A stretch of 57,387 nt of DNA from NCBI RefSeq assembly GCF_900167465.1, contig NZ_FUWR01000020.1:1-57387 (forward strand), written 5' to 3'. This document shows, piece by piece, positions 47,846-55,993 of the stretch (positions are counted from its first letter, which is position 1; each line of letters starts with the position of its first letter). The notes beneath the pieces were generated by a model. It saw only the letters and a list, made by a program, of their open reading frames with translations. It was not told the origin of the DNA and did not search any database. Source of the DNA: Trichlorobacter thiogenes (GTDB lineage Bacteria; Desulfobacterota; Desulfuromonadia; Geobacterales; Pseudopelobacteraceae). A program made the position numbers and the translations under genes.

Positions 47846-48862
47846 TTAGCTTCCTTGTAGAATCGTACTGATCTGCTGACAGGAGAGCTGTTTGCCGCAA
47901 AACTGGCGATAAAATGCCCTTGTTTCTTCAGAAGGAGACATCTGGTGAAAGCGATCTGGATACAGCATTTTTGCCATCCAGAGAATGCCGGGGGCCTGTT
48001 CAGGGGTGTAGTTGCTCCAGGGATGCAGTCCCATCGGCATGGCAAAGACCCGCCGCTGTTTGACTGCACGCAATGACGCAAAGCGTTGGTCTGTGTAGGC
48101 CCGTTTCAGATCTTCCGGGCTCCAGACAAACAGAATATCCGGGTTCCAGACCAGCAACGTTTCAAGGGAGATAGTGGCATGGTCAGCAGGCAACGTGCCC
48201 ACAGCGGCATATCTGCCGCCACTGCGTTCAATCAGCATCCGTGCCGTGCTGACCATCGGCAGGCTCAGTGGTTCAAGGCGGCAGAACAGGGCGCGGGGAC
48301 GTTGCGTCTCTGGCAGTGCGCCAACCTCGGCCCGTACCCGCTCCAGATTTTTTCGGTAATAGCGCTCATAGGCTGCAGCCTGGTCTCGGCGGTTCAGCAA
48401 ATCCCCCAGAACCTGCATGGTGGCTGGTACGCTGTCCGGTCCTTTCCAGAGCAGGCAAAATGCGGTAAATCCCCTGCGCTCCAGCATACGGGCAGTCTGT
48501 TCATTGTCCACCAGCACCAGGTCATGGGGCAGGGCCCGCAACGCCTCAAGATCCGGTGTCCAGGATGGCCCCATGCCGGACACCACCGGGCCGTTAGCTG
48601 CTGGGACAAAAAGTTGTTGCAGCTTCCAGCGCCCCCGCATCGGTTGCGGTAGGCCGTTAACAATCAGATCAGCCCGCCCAAGTGCCACAATAAAAGCGTT
48701 AATTGCCGGAGTACCACCGGCAGTCACCACCCGGCGGATATACCTTGGTACCTGGACCTGACGGCCAGCCATATCGGTTATGGTGCGGGTTGGCGGTGCA
48801 GCATACGTCTGCCCCACAGATAACAGCAAAAAAAGTGCAAACATGCTGATGCGAAGAAACAT
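47846..48862 (-). CDS. periplasmic FecB/BtuF-type ABC binding protein
   Basis: A 338-residue binding protein for chelated iron, cobalamin or similar. I use the ATG at 48862, 5 bases after AAGGTGG; a GTG at 48871 is the alternative. Signal peptide ends SVGQTYAA. The fold has RTITDMAGRQVQVPRYIRRVVTAGG at the N-lobe, PALDLVLVDNEQT-like DLVLVDNEQTARML, and SLETLLVWNPDILFVWSPED in the C-lobe, as in the PF01497 family. It is last of four tightly packed genes (1 base after the ABC ATPase) and is the natural partner of the FecC/FecE-type genes 7 kb upstream. The ligand is unknown. Confidence 0.85.
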   Translation of the reverse strand: MFLRISMFALFLLLSVGQTYAAPPTRTITDMAGRQVQVPRYIRRVVTAGGTPAINAFIVALGRADLIVNGLPQPMRGRWKLQQLFVPAANGPVVSGMGPSWTPDLEALRALPHDLVLVDNEQTARMLERRGFTAFCLLWKGPDSVPATMQVLGDLLNRRDQAAAYERYYRKNLERVRAEVGALPETQRPRALFCRLEPLSLPMVSTARMLIERSGGRYAAVGTLPADHATISLETLLVWNPDILFVWSPEDLKRAYTDQRFASLRAVKQRRVFAMPMGLHPWSNYTPEQAPGILWMAKMLYPDRFHQMSPSEETRAFYRQFCGKQLSCQQISTILQGS

Positions 48863-48872
48863 GGTAGCCACC

Positions 48873-49874
48873 TTAAAATTCCCCAGCTATCTCTTCCCCA
48901 TTACGCAGGGCATGGCGCACAGCAGTCAGGCGGGCATCCATCTCCTCAAACAGGGTCAGGTTGGCCCGTTCTGCGGGGCTGGTGCTGCGGATGCTGGAAA
49001 CGCCGCCATTTTTAAAGATCAGCCGCTGTTGCCCCATCAGGGCCAATATCGGGTCATGGGTGGACATCAGCACAATCTTGTCCTGATCAGCCAGCAGTGA
49101 CAGTGCCCGCTTGCGGTCGATCCCGGCATTTTCTATCTCATCAATCAGGACGATTGGTGAGCTGCTGAGACAGGCCACATCCGCGATCATCAGGGCGCGG
49201 GATTGTCCGCCGGACAGGGCAGTGACCGGCGTGACCGGGGTGAATTGCTCACCAGCCAGGCTGTTGGCAAGTTCAAGGATGGTGGCGGTGATGGCAGCCG
49301 GATCAGCCACCATCCGGCTTTCTGCATGCAGCCGGATAAACTCCTCCGCCGAGAGGTCCATCACAAAGTTCATGTTCTGTGAAAGCTGGGCCACCAGTTT
49401 CTGCTCCACCGCATAGCGCCGGGCCAGATCAGGGGCTGCACCATTAATCAAGACCGTCCGACCGGTGGGGCTATCCCCTTGGGCCAGCCATTCAATATCA
49501 GCCAAAAAGCGGCTCTTGCCTGATCCAGTGGGGCCGACAATGCAGGTTACCTCACCAGGCCGCAGTTCAAGCCTGAAGTTTTCCGGATTGCCGCTCTTGT
49601 CACGTCCACCCAGCACGGTGACCGATGAGACCAGCGCCTGCTGCTGGTTGCGCAGCCGCTCTATCCCTGCCATGTAGTCGCAGAACTGCCCCAGCAGGTC
49701 CTGGCGTTCAATTCCCACATCCAGCAGCAGTTCTTCATCCAGTGCTGCCACGGTTCTGCCCAGTGTCTGGCCTTCAGGCAGTGATGATAGCCCAAGGGCA
49801 GAAAAGAACTCACGGGCATGGGGATGTTCACCAAACAACTGGTCAAGGGTCATATCAGCATAAGTGCTTTCCAT
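48873..49874 (-). CDS. ABC ATPase without permease, DUF1858-like N-terminus
   Basis: A 333-residue soluble ATP-binding cassette. Residues ~5-65 (DMTLDQLFGEHPHAREFFSALGLSSLPEGQTLG...) resemble a DUF1858-type helical domain. The cassette has Walker A GPTGSGKS, a short Q-loop region, signature ALSGGQSRAL, Walker B PIVLIDEIENAG and H-loop LMSTHDP. There is no membrane partner next to it, and the ENAGIDRKRAL wording after Walker B is unlike importers. A non-transport role, such as loading or remodelling of a metalloprotein, is inferred. It lies 5 bases after the GTPase gene and 1 base before the FecB-like stop-start junction. Confidence 0.75.
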   Translation of the reverse strand: MESTYADMTLDQLFGEHPHAREFFSALGLSSLPEGQTLGRTVAALDEELLLDVGIERQDLLGQFCDYMAGIERLRNQQQALVSSVTVLGGRDKSGNPENFRLELRPGEVTCIVGPTGSGKSRFLADIEWLAQGDSPTGRTVLINGAAPDLARRYAVEQKLVAQLSQNMNFVMDLSAEEFIRLHAESRMVADPAAITATILELANSLAGEQFTPVTPVTALSGGQSRALMIADVACLSSSPIVLIDEIENAGIDRKRALSLLADQDKIVLMSTHDPILALMGQQRLIFKNGGVSSIRSTSPAERANLTLFEEMDARLTAVRHALRNGEEIAGEF

Positions 49875-49879
49875 AGCGA

Positions 49880-50566
49880 TTACCCCAACTCCATCTTCTT
49901 AACGTTACCCATCTGGAAGTCCGCACCGATCCGGCGCTGGCCCAGGCAGTAGGAGCAGAGTGCGGCTGGCATGGAAAAGCGCAGCAGCTTGCCCTGCAGC
50001 GAATCAACCGCAGCAGCATCCCGTAGCAACCGCCCCAGCTCATGGCCACCCTGGCCGGTCAGGCCGTTGACATGGATGATCACCGCGCTGCTGTTGACCT
50101 GGCGGATGCGGTGGACAAAGACCTCCCGTTCTGCCTGGGAGACAATATCCCCCTTGGTAATCACCACGATATCGGCCATTTTCAGCATCGGCCCGATCTT
50201 GCGCGGGGTTTCTACACCACTTAAGTTATCGATCACGCAGACCGCGCAGACATCCTTGATATGGGGCGCGCAACGGTTACAGAGGCCGGCACTCTCGCTG
50301 ATCAGCAGATCAAAATTGCTTTGCAGGCCCCAATCCAGACATTCTTCAATGTTGCTGACATAAAAATGATCCGGGCAGAGGTTGCCGGACAGACCGGTGC
50401 GGGCCGGTATGCCGCGCCGCTCATACAGCACCTGATCCCCTGAAGAGAGGCAGTCAAACTTTATCACACCAACGGAAACACCATCTGCCTGCAACGCCTC
50501 GGCAGTCTTGCAGATGATGGCGGTCTTGCCCGAAGAGGGCGGCCCTGCCACGGTTATCAGGCGCAT
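49880..50566 (-). CDS. G3E-type (HypB/UreG-like) GTPase with Cys motifs
   Basis: A 228-residue P-loop NTPase of the metallochaperone class: Walker A GPPSSGKTA, a Walker-B-like LLISESAGLCNRC and specificity loop ITKGD. Two Cys pairs follow (LCNRCAPHIKDVCAVCVID), and the C-terminus has CSYCLGQRRIGADF. GTPases of this class insert Ni, Co or Zn into enzymes. Here the neighbours are binding proteins, an orphan ABC ATPase and TonB-linked import genes, so a metal or tetrapyrrole delivery step is inferred. The start overlaps the preceding gene by 10 bases. Confidence 0.78.
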   Translation of the reverse strand: MRLITVAGPPSSGKTAIICKTAEALQADGVSVGVIKFDCLSSGDQVLYERRGIPARTGLSGNLCPDHFYVSNIEECLDWGLQSNFDLLISESAGLCNRCAPHIKDVCAVCVIDNLSGVETPRKIGPMLKMADIVVITKGDIVSQAEREVFVHRIRQVNSSAVIIHVNGLTGQGGHELGRLLRDAAAVDSLQGKLLRFSMPAALCSYCLGQRRIGADFQMGNVKKMELG

Positions 50567-51543
50567 CGGATGTTCTCTCCCCGTCCCTGCCGGAATGCGG
50601 CGTTTATGGCGCTGATCAGCTTTTTGATGTCATTGTTGATGATGTAATCCCAGCCGATCCATTTGAAGGTGGCAGCCTCTGGCAGCTGATTATCCACCTG
50701 GGGATGGACTGCCGGGAAAAAGGCCCCGCTAAAGATGGCCGCCACCCGGGGGCCAGCCCAAAAGGCCAGCAGGTCATCCAGTTCTGCCCGTTTCTCTGTC
50801 TTGACCAACATGGTAACCGGGCTGATCAGGGCACCATCATCGGGCCAGATGATGCTGTACTGTTCCTTGCCAACCAGGGTTTGTGCAAAAAAGAGCGGCA
50901 TAACGCTGATGGCCGGTGCGTCAGGGCTGCTGCCCAGGGCTGCCTTGATCATCTGGGAAGGATGCCAGCCATACCGCACATTTCTGCCCATGCTGCGCAA
51001 CCCGGCAACACCGGTATCCTTGTAGATGGTCATCAGCAGGGTTTCACAAAAGGTGCCGTCCTTGTGGCCACGGATGGCCAGACTGTTTTCATACTCCGGC
51101 TTCAGCAGATCAGCCCAGCAGCGGGGCACGGGACGATCACCCAGGCGGCGGTGATCAACCACCGGCACCAGCAGGTTCATGGCCAGCATGGTGTAATGCC
51201 CGGTTGGGTCGCAGACCCCCAGCGCGGAAAGGTGCCGGTCACCGGCATACTCGTTGACACTGACAAACTGGCCGGTCTTGATAAACCGCTCCACAAAAGG
51301 CGGTTCAAAAAGGCTGTTAAAACCGGGGGAGATGATAATGTCCGGGAACTGTTCCAGTTGTGTCAGTTGCTCCACCGTGTCGTAATAATCCGACTCAATG
51401 TTGGCATTTCCTTCCAGCTGGCAGCGCAGCGCGGTTGCACGCTCAGGTGGCAAAGTGGCCAGGTATTCGTCAAAGGCCTGTTCTATCGGCACCTTGACCG
51501 GGCAAGGCAGTAATGCCAGCAGATTCAATCCAGCACCAATCAT
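50557..51543 (-). CDS. signal-peptide-less type 2 periplasmic-binding-like protein (copy 1)
   Basis: A 328-residue protein with a type 2 solute-binding fold but no signal peptide or lipobox; it starts MIGAGLNLLALLPCPVKVP behind GAGGGAG. It is paralogous to the gene at 54219: both share CPxKVP, DPTG, RxGDxPxPxxWADLL, LRxxGRxxxYGxHPSQ, the MPLFFA/IIWPDxGAL block and SGAxFPAxHP. Cys near residue 14 lies in the conserved CP pair. Being cytosolic, it cannot work as an ordinary importer subunit. It heads the PBP-GTPase-ATPase-FecB operon. Ligand unknown. Confidence 0.72.
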   Translation of the reverse strand: MIGAGLNLLALLPCPVKVPIEQAFDEYLATLPPERATALRCQLEGNANIESDYYDTVEQLTQLEQFPDIIISPGFNSLFEPPFVERFIKTGQFVSVNEYAGDRHLSALGVCDPTGHYTMLAMNLLVPVVDHRRLGDRPVPRCWADLLKPEYENSLAIRGHKDGTFCETLLMTIYKDTGVAGLRSMGRNVRYGWHPSQMIKAALGSSPDAPAISVMPLFFAQTLVGKEQYSIIWPDDGALISPVTMLVKTEKRAELDDLLAFWAGPRVAAIFSGAFFPAVHPQVDNQLPEAATFKWIGWDYIINNDIKKLISAINAAFRQGRGENIRCA

Positions 51544-51704
51544 GGGGTACTCCCTCTTCGCTGAGAGTTTTCATAGCTCTGTGAAGGGTGCATAACACAA
51601 GCCAAAACCAAGCAAGACATAACCGCCTGTAATTTCAAGCAGGAACCTGTTATCTATCCTGACTTGGCAACACGTATTGCTTTGTTCTGATCATAAATGC
51701 AGCA

Positions 51705-51744
51705 CTCCTGCGGACAACGGTGCGGAATCTGCTGTCCACAGGAG
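51705..51744. repeat. 12-base-pair inverted repeat downstream of the TonB receptor gene
   Basis: CTCCTGCGGACA (51705-51716) and TGTCCACAGGAG (51733-51744) form a 12-pair stem with one wobble and a 16-base loop, 22 bases after the receptor stop. There is no strong T run. It could protect the 3' end of the receptor mRNA or act as a partial terminator before the next operon. Confidence 0.65.
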
Positions 51745-51765
51745 GCGACAAATCAGGTAAGTCTG

Positions 51766-54036
51766 CTAAAACTTCACCCCTACACTACCCACCACCGTAA
51801 ACGGGGCACCGGGATAGTAGCTGGTGGACAATGCCTCAGAAACATCCTGATCGTTCTTGATGGTGCTGATATATTTTTTGTCGAACAGGTTCATCAGGTT
51901 CAGGCTGACGCTTAGCTCATCAAAGCCCCAGACCTTTTTCTTGCGGTAGTCAATGGTCAGATCAACCACCTCGTAGTCGCTGATCTTCTCTTTATTCTCG
52001 ATATCGCCATACCGCTCACCAACGTAGCGCATCACCGGGGTTACGCTGAAACCGGCAAAACTGGCGGTAGCGCCGATCTTGCCCAGCCATTCCGGGGCAT
52101 CAGCCACCTGTTTGCCCTGAGACTGCACGGTCGTACCTGATTTTGTACGGATGTTGCTGTCGAACTTGAAGCTGTTGTAGGAAGCAGAGCCAAAGAGACT
52201 CAGCCACTCAAGGGGCTTGATACCGACTTCCAGTTCAGCCCCCATGGATTCTGCTGTGGCATTGCTGCGGTAATAGCTGACACCCACCACCGGGTCATAC
52301 ATCATGACCTGTTTGTCATAAAACTTGCCGTAGAACAGGGTCGGTGCAATATGCCAGGTACTGCTGCCAAAACGAGCCCCCAGATCGATATTATCCGAGA
52401 TCTCAAGCTTCACATCGTCCCAGAGGTTCTGCAGGGTGATCCCCTTTGAGGTAAAGGCAGCCTGATTGCTCTTAAAGGTGGAATACAACGGCCCAAGCCA
52501 GCCTTCAGCATAGTTGCGGCCATAGGTCCAGCGCAGATTGGTGTACTCGTCAAAGTCATAGCGGAAGCCGATGTTGGGCAGCAGGGCATCCTGTGTTGCT
52601 CCATCGGCATGCAGGCCGACAGCAGGGCCGGAACTGGCTGCTATGGCGGCATCGTAGGAAATATCACCCAGGCCGGTGGTGTTGTAGCCGGTTACTGACG
52701 GCAGTTCAATCCGCACGTACTTGACCCCTACATCCAGTTTCAGCTTGCCAAAGGTGTTACTTAGCATCAGGTACGGTTCATGGAAGATACGATCCTCCAC
52801 CTTGCTCAACATCATCCAGCTTTTAAAGGCCAGACCGCTGCTGGTGATGTTGTAGGCCTTCTGGCTGGTGGGGGGCGGCATGGTGTCGGCATCCTGGTAC
52901 CAGTAGCCCACCTTGACCTGGGCAGTACCCAGCTTTACGGCATATTCGCCGGTGAAACCGATCTGCTCCTGGGTGATGTCTGAACGGGTAACAGATGCGG
53001 TTGCAACCGTACTGCCGTTGGCAGCATAGCGGTATCCTTCGGTGCCGGCAAAGTACGGTTTGAAGGTCAGGGTGCTTGTATCGGTCGGTTTGAACTCGAT
53101 TACTGACAGAATGGCGTACTCATTGAATTTTTGACGGTTGTAGTCATAGTAATTGATATTCTGTAGAAGCGTAGGATTGCCGATTGGCGTAACCAGTGCG
53201 GTGTTATAATCATACCCACGGTAATAGCTGCCAGACCTTGTCTGACTATAATCCAGCGGCCGGTAGGCATGCTGGCGGAAGGTGTTAAAGACACCAAAGA
53301 CAGAGGCCGTGGTGTTGCCGGGCAATGGCTGGGTAATGCCCACACTGACGTTGCTCCGCTCGCCGGTACCGGCGCCCCGCCATTTGTCAGCCCCTGTGTA
53401 GGAGGCGGAAGAAAACAGCTTGGTCTTGGTGGGTAGTTCGCCGGAATCAAGCCGCACAAAGGTGCGGTTGAAATGTTCTGAGCCATCGCTGCGCAGCAGG
53501 CTTAGGCCCATGGTGTTGCTACCCCAATCAAGTGACTGCTCCAGGGCGCCGGCGGTGTTGCCGAAGCCAAGACCTTTATCGGCCGGTATGGCCCCACGGA
53601 TCAGGGACAGCTCGGACAGGTTATCCAGATCGATCAGGTTGCCCATGGCCCCCTGGCCCACGTTAACCCCTAGTGGCAGTCCTTCAATGGTACGGGAAAG
53701 TCGGGTAAAGGTATCAGCGATCTGGCCTCTGACCCGCAGCGGATTCTGGTCCATGCTCAGGCCAAAGGCATCGGTGCCCTCAGTATGCACCGACGGCAAC
53801 AGATCCAGCGCCTTGTACGGGTTGGTGCGGGACGGTCCAGTCAGCAGATCAACCGTTTTTTTCGGCATCACGCTCTTGCTGGCGGTCTCGGCTGTTGGTT
53901 GTTCAACGAAGTCTGCCTCCTTGCTTGCCTTGACCGCCAGGCTTTCCATGGTGACCGCACCTTGTTCTTCTGCACCATAGGCCAGCCCGCTGCTTAACAG
54001 GAGCAACGGGATCACTGCTTTGCTGGTTAATCGCAT
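51766..54036 (-). CDS. TonB-dependent outer-membrane receptor
   Basis: A 756-residue receptor: signal peptide (LLLSSGLAYGA), a plug domain (residues ~45-175: PYKALDLLPSVHTEGTDAFGLS..., LRVRGQIADTFTRLSRTIEGLPLG, LIRGAIPADKG), a barrel and a C-terminal TVVGSVGVKF ending in Phe as needed for barrel assembly. The EATXXV-type TonB box is not sharp; EQGAVTMESLAVKA at the mature N-terminus is the candidate. It lies amid FecC/E-type genes, so it probably brings in a chelated metal. The substrate cannot be read from the sequence. GGAGG lies before the ATG. Confidence 0.88.
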   Translation of the reverse strand: MRLTSKAVIPLLLLSSGLAYGAEEQGAVTMESLAVKASKEADFVEQPTAETASKSVMPKKTVDLLTGPSRTNPYKALDLLPSVHTEGTDAFGLSMDQNPLRVRGQIADTFTRLSRTIEGLPLGVNVGQGAMGNLIDLDNLSELSLIRGAIPADKGLGFGNTAGALEQSLDWGSNTMGLSLLRSDGSEHFNRTFVRLDSGELPTKTKLFSSASYTGADKWRGAGTGERSNVSVGITQPLPGNTTASVFGVFNTFRQHAYRPLDYSQTRSGSYYRGYDYNTALVTPIGNPTLLQNINYYDYNRQKFNEYAILSVIEFKPTDTSTLTFKPYFAGTEGYRYAANGSTVATASVTRSDITQEQIGFTGEYAVKLGTAQVKVGYWYQDADTMPPPTSQKAYNITSSGLAFKSWMMLSKVEDRIFHEPYLMLSNTFGKLKLDVGVKYVRIELPSVTGYNTTGLGDISYDAAIAASSGPAVGLHADGATQDALLPNIGFRYDFDEYTNLRWTYGRNYAEGWLGPLYSTFKSNQAAFTSKGITLQNLWDDVKLEISDNIDLGARFGSSTWHIAPTLFYGKFYDKQVMMYDPVVGVSYYRSNATAESMGAELEVGIKPLEWLSLFGSASYNSFKFDSNIRTKSGTTVQSQGKQVADAPEWLGKIGATASFAGFSVTPVMRYVGERYGDIENKEKISDYEVVDLTIDYRKKKVWGFDELSVSLNLMNLFDKKYISTIKNDQDVSEALSTSYYPGAPFTVVGSVGVKF

Positions 54037-54218
54037 CTTATAACCTCCTTGGGTTAATAATCCTTACAACAAGAGTCATTCACGCGGAGTCGCGGTGCCG
54101 CGGAGCAAGACAACCTGAATGTGACGACAGATCTGCTGAACGTCTTGTTTATCGCACTTGTCTGCTACCTCTCCTCCGCGCTCTTCGCGTCTTGCGTGCG
54201 ACCGGTTTTCAGGTTTGT
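54037..54218. other. intergenic region with CGCGGAG-type repeats
   Basis: The 182 bases between the TonB receptor start and the upstream binding-like gene have GC-rich blocks, ATTCACGCGGAGTCGCGG at the right of the receptor start and CTCCTCCGCGCTCTTCGCG in opposite sense further on. They resemble degenerate, dispersed CGCGGAG/CTCCGCG repeats. I see no clear promoter or Fur-like box. Confidence 0.4.
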
Positions 54219-55238
54219 TCAGGGGATCTGCTTGCCCTGATGCTCAGCCTTCCACGCCTCCACAAAGATCTGCTGGGTGGCCTGCCGCAGTACAGCCAGA
54301 TCATGTTCCAGCAGAAACGGCCAGCCGGGCCAGCTGAGTGGTGCGTCATCCGGTATGGCCTGTTGCGCTTCTGGATGCAGGGCCGGAAACATGGCGCCGC
54401 TGCAGATGTTGGCCACCTTGGTGCCGGCAAAGAAATCAATCAGCGGCTGCAACCGCTGATGTTCCGACTCCTTCACCAGCATGAACAGCGGCGTGGCCAG
54501 GGCCCCTTCTTCTGGCCAGATAATGGTCAGGTCATCCTGATTCTTGGCAGTCTTGGCAAAGAAGAGCGGCAGCATGGCAATGGCCGGGGTATCAGCCTTG
54601 GCCAACCCCAAATGTTTGACAAACTGGGAAGGATGCAGGCCATAGCCGATGGTGCGCCCCAGGGCACGCAGGCCGTCATCGCCAAACAAGGCATGCAGGG
54701 AAAGCAGGGCACTTTCGTTAAAGCTGCCGCCGTGGGCGCAGATGGCGGTGGTGCCGCCGTAGCAGGGGTCCAGCAGGTCTGCCCAGCGCTTGGGCAGCGG
54801 CAGGTCACCAATGCGGGATTTGTCCACGGCCAGCACATACAGATTGATTGCAATCACCTTGAAAAAACCGGTTGGATCGGTCAGCCCCAGTGAAGCCAGG
54901 CGAGGATGTACCGGCGTATTCTCCCAACGGTGGAACAGGCCGGTATCAAGAAAACGCTGACGGAATGGCTGGGAAAGGAAACCGTTCAGACCGCCGGAAA
55001 AGATCAGGTCAGGCAGGTCATTCAGTTGCTCGATACTGTCGGCCTGATCAACCAGCGAGAGCTGATCGCAGGCATCCAGGGTGGTTTGCAGGGCAATCCC
55101 CTGTTGCTGTTGATCTGCCAGCAACCGCGCCAGCTCAGTTTCCATTGGCACCTTCAGGGGGCAGGGAAACCCGGCAAACAGGTCCAGGTCGCCAAAACGG
55201 GTGTCATAGCTGTCTGGTGCAGTTGTTAAGGGCAGCAT
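54219..55238 (-). CDS. signal-peptide-less type 2 periplasmic-binding-like protein (copy 2)
   Basis: A 339-residue paralogue of the gene at 50557, again with no export signal (MLPLTTAPDSYDTRFGDLDLFAGFPCPLKVP). It shares all the blocks listed there (CPLKVP, DPTGFFKV, RIGDLPLPKRWADLL, LRALGRTIGYGLHPSQ, MLPLFFAK, IIWPEEGAL, SGAMFPALHP), but the ends diverge, and it has an extra Cys (CYGGTTAICAHGG). The start at 55238 follows AAGGAGA and overlaps the FecE-type gene by 13 bases, tying it to the transporter transcript. Confidence 0.72.
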   Translation of the reverse strand: MLPLTTAPDSYDTRFGDLDLFAGFPCPLKVPMETELARLLADQQQQGIALQTTLDACDQLSLVDQADSIEQLNDLPDLIFSGGLNGFLSQPFRQRFLDTGLFHRWENTPVHPRLASLGLTDPTGFFKVIAINLYVLAVDKSRIGDLPLPKRWADLLDPCYGGTTAICAHGGSFNESALLSLHALFGDDGLRALGRTIGYGLHPSQFVKHLGLAKADTPAIAMLPLFFAKTAKNQDDLTIIWPEEGALATPLFMLVKESEHQRLQPLIDFFAGTKVANICSGAMFPALHPEAQQAIPDDAPLSWPGWPFLLEHDLAVLRQATQQIFVEAWKAEHQGKQIP

Positions 55239-55993
55239 AGGTGTTCTCCTTGGGTATGGTGATGTTCAGTGCATGATTCCAGGCCGTACAGCGTGGCTAC
55301 ATTGGCCGGGGTAACTGTTTCTGCTGGTGAGCCGTCCCGCAGAATGGCGCCCTGCTGCAGCATTACCACCCGGTCTGCAACCCGGCGGGCATGGTCCGGG
55401 TGGTGGGTGGTGAACAGGCAGGTGTAGTGGTCCTGTTTCAGGGCCATCAGACGATCCAGCAGCCGTTGCTGATTACCGTAATCCAGCCCGTTGGTCGGTT
55501 CGTCCAGCACCAGTACCCGTGCCCCCTGGGCCAGGGCCCGGGCGATCAGGGTCATCTGACGTTCACCGCCGCTGATCTCGGTGTAGGGCCGTTCGCTCAG
55601 GTGGCTGATCCCCATCCGCTCCAGCGCCTCGTCGGTCAGTCGTCGATCCTCAGCGCCATAACGTCCCAAAAACCCGGCATGGGGCATCCGTCCCATCAGC
55701 ACCACATCAAAGACCCGGTAACCAAACGCCTCGCGGTGGACCTGGGGGACATATGCCAGCCGCCGGGCCCGCTCCTTTGCCGGAATCCGGCGGATATCCT
55801 GACCATCAAGCCGGACCGTGCCACCATGGGGATGCAGGATGCCCAGCATCAGCTTCAGCAGGGTGGTCTTGCCGCTGCCGTTGGGGCCCAGCAGGGCCAG
55901 CACGCCACCGTCGTCAAGCTCAAGATCAAGCTGCTGGATCACCTGTTGGCGGCGATAGCGGAACGAGATATTTTCAAGTGAAATCAGCGCCAT
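55226..55993 (-). CDS. FecE/BtuD-type ABC transporter ATPase
   Basis: A 255-residue ABC ATPase: Walker A LGPNGSGKTT, Q-loop YVPQ, signature ISGGERQMTLIARALAQG, Walker B VLVLDEPTNGLD, H-loop FTTHHPDHA. It is of the class that drives import of Fe chelates, heme or B12. The ATG at 55993 overlaps the permease stop (TGATG); a GTG at 55996 is possible. The C-terminus (SCTEHHHTQGEHLCC) is rich in His and Cys. Confidence 0.9.
   Translation of the reverse strand: MALISLENISFRYRRQQVIQQLDLELDDGGVLALLGPNGSGKTTLLKLMLGILHPHGGTVRLDGQDIRRIPAKERARRLAYVPQVHREAFGYRVFDVVLMGRMPHAGFLGRYGAEDRRLTDEALERMGISHLSERPYTEISGGERQMTLIARALAQGARVLVLDEPTNGLDYGNQQRLLDRLMALKQDHYTCLFTTHHPDHARRVADRVVMLQQGAILRDGSPAETVTPANVATLYGLESCTEHHHTQGEHLCCP

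Noticed and set aside
51664-51682. TTGGCAACACGTATTGCTT as a sigma-54 site
   Set aside because: Spacing is one base too long and it faces into the 3' end of the TonB receptor gene.
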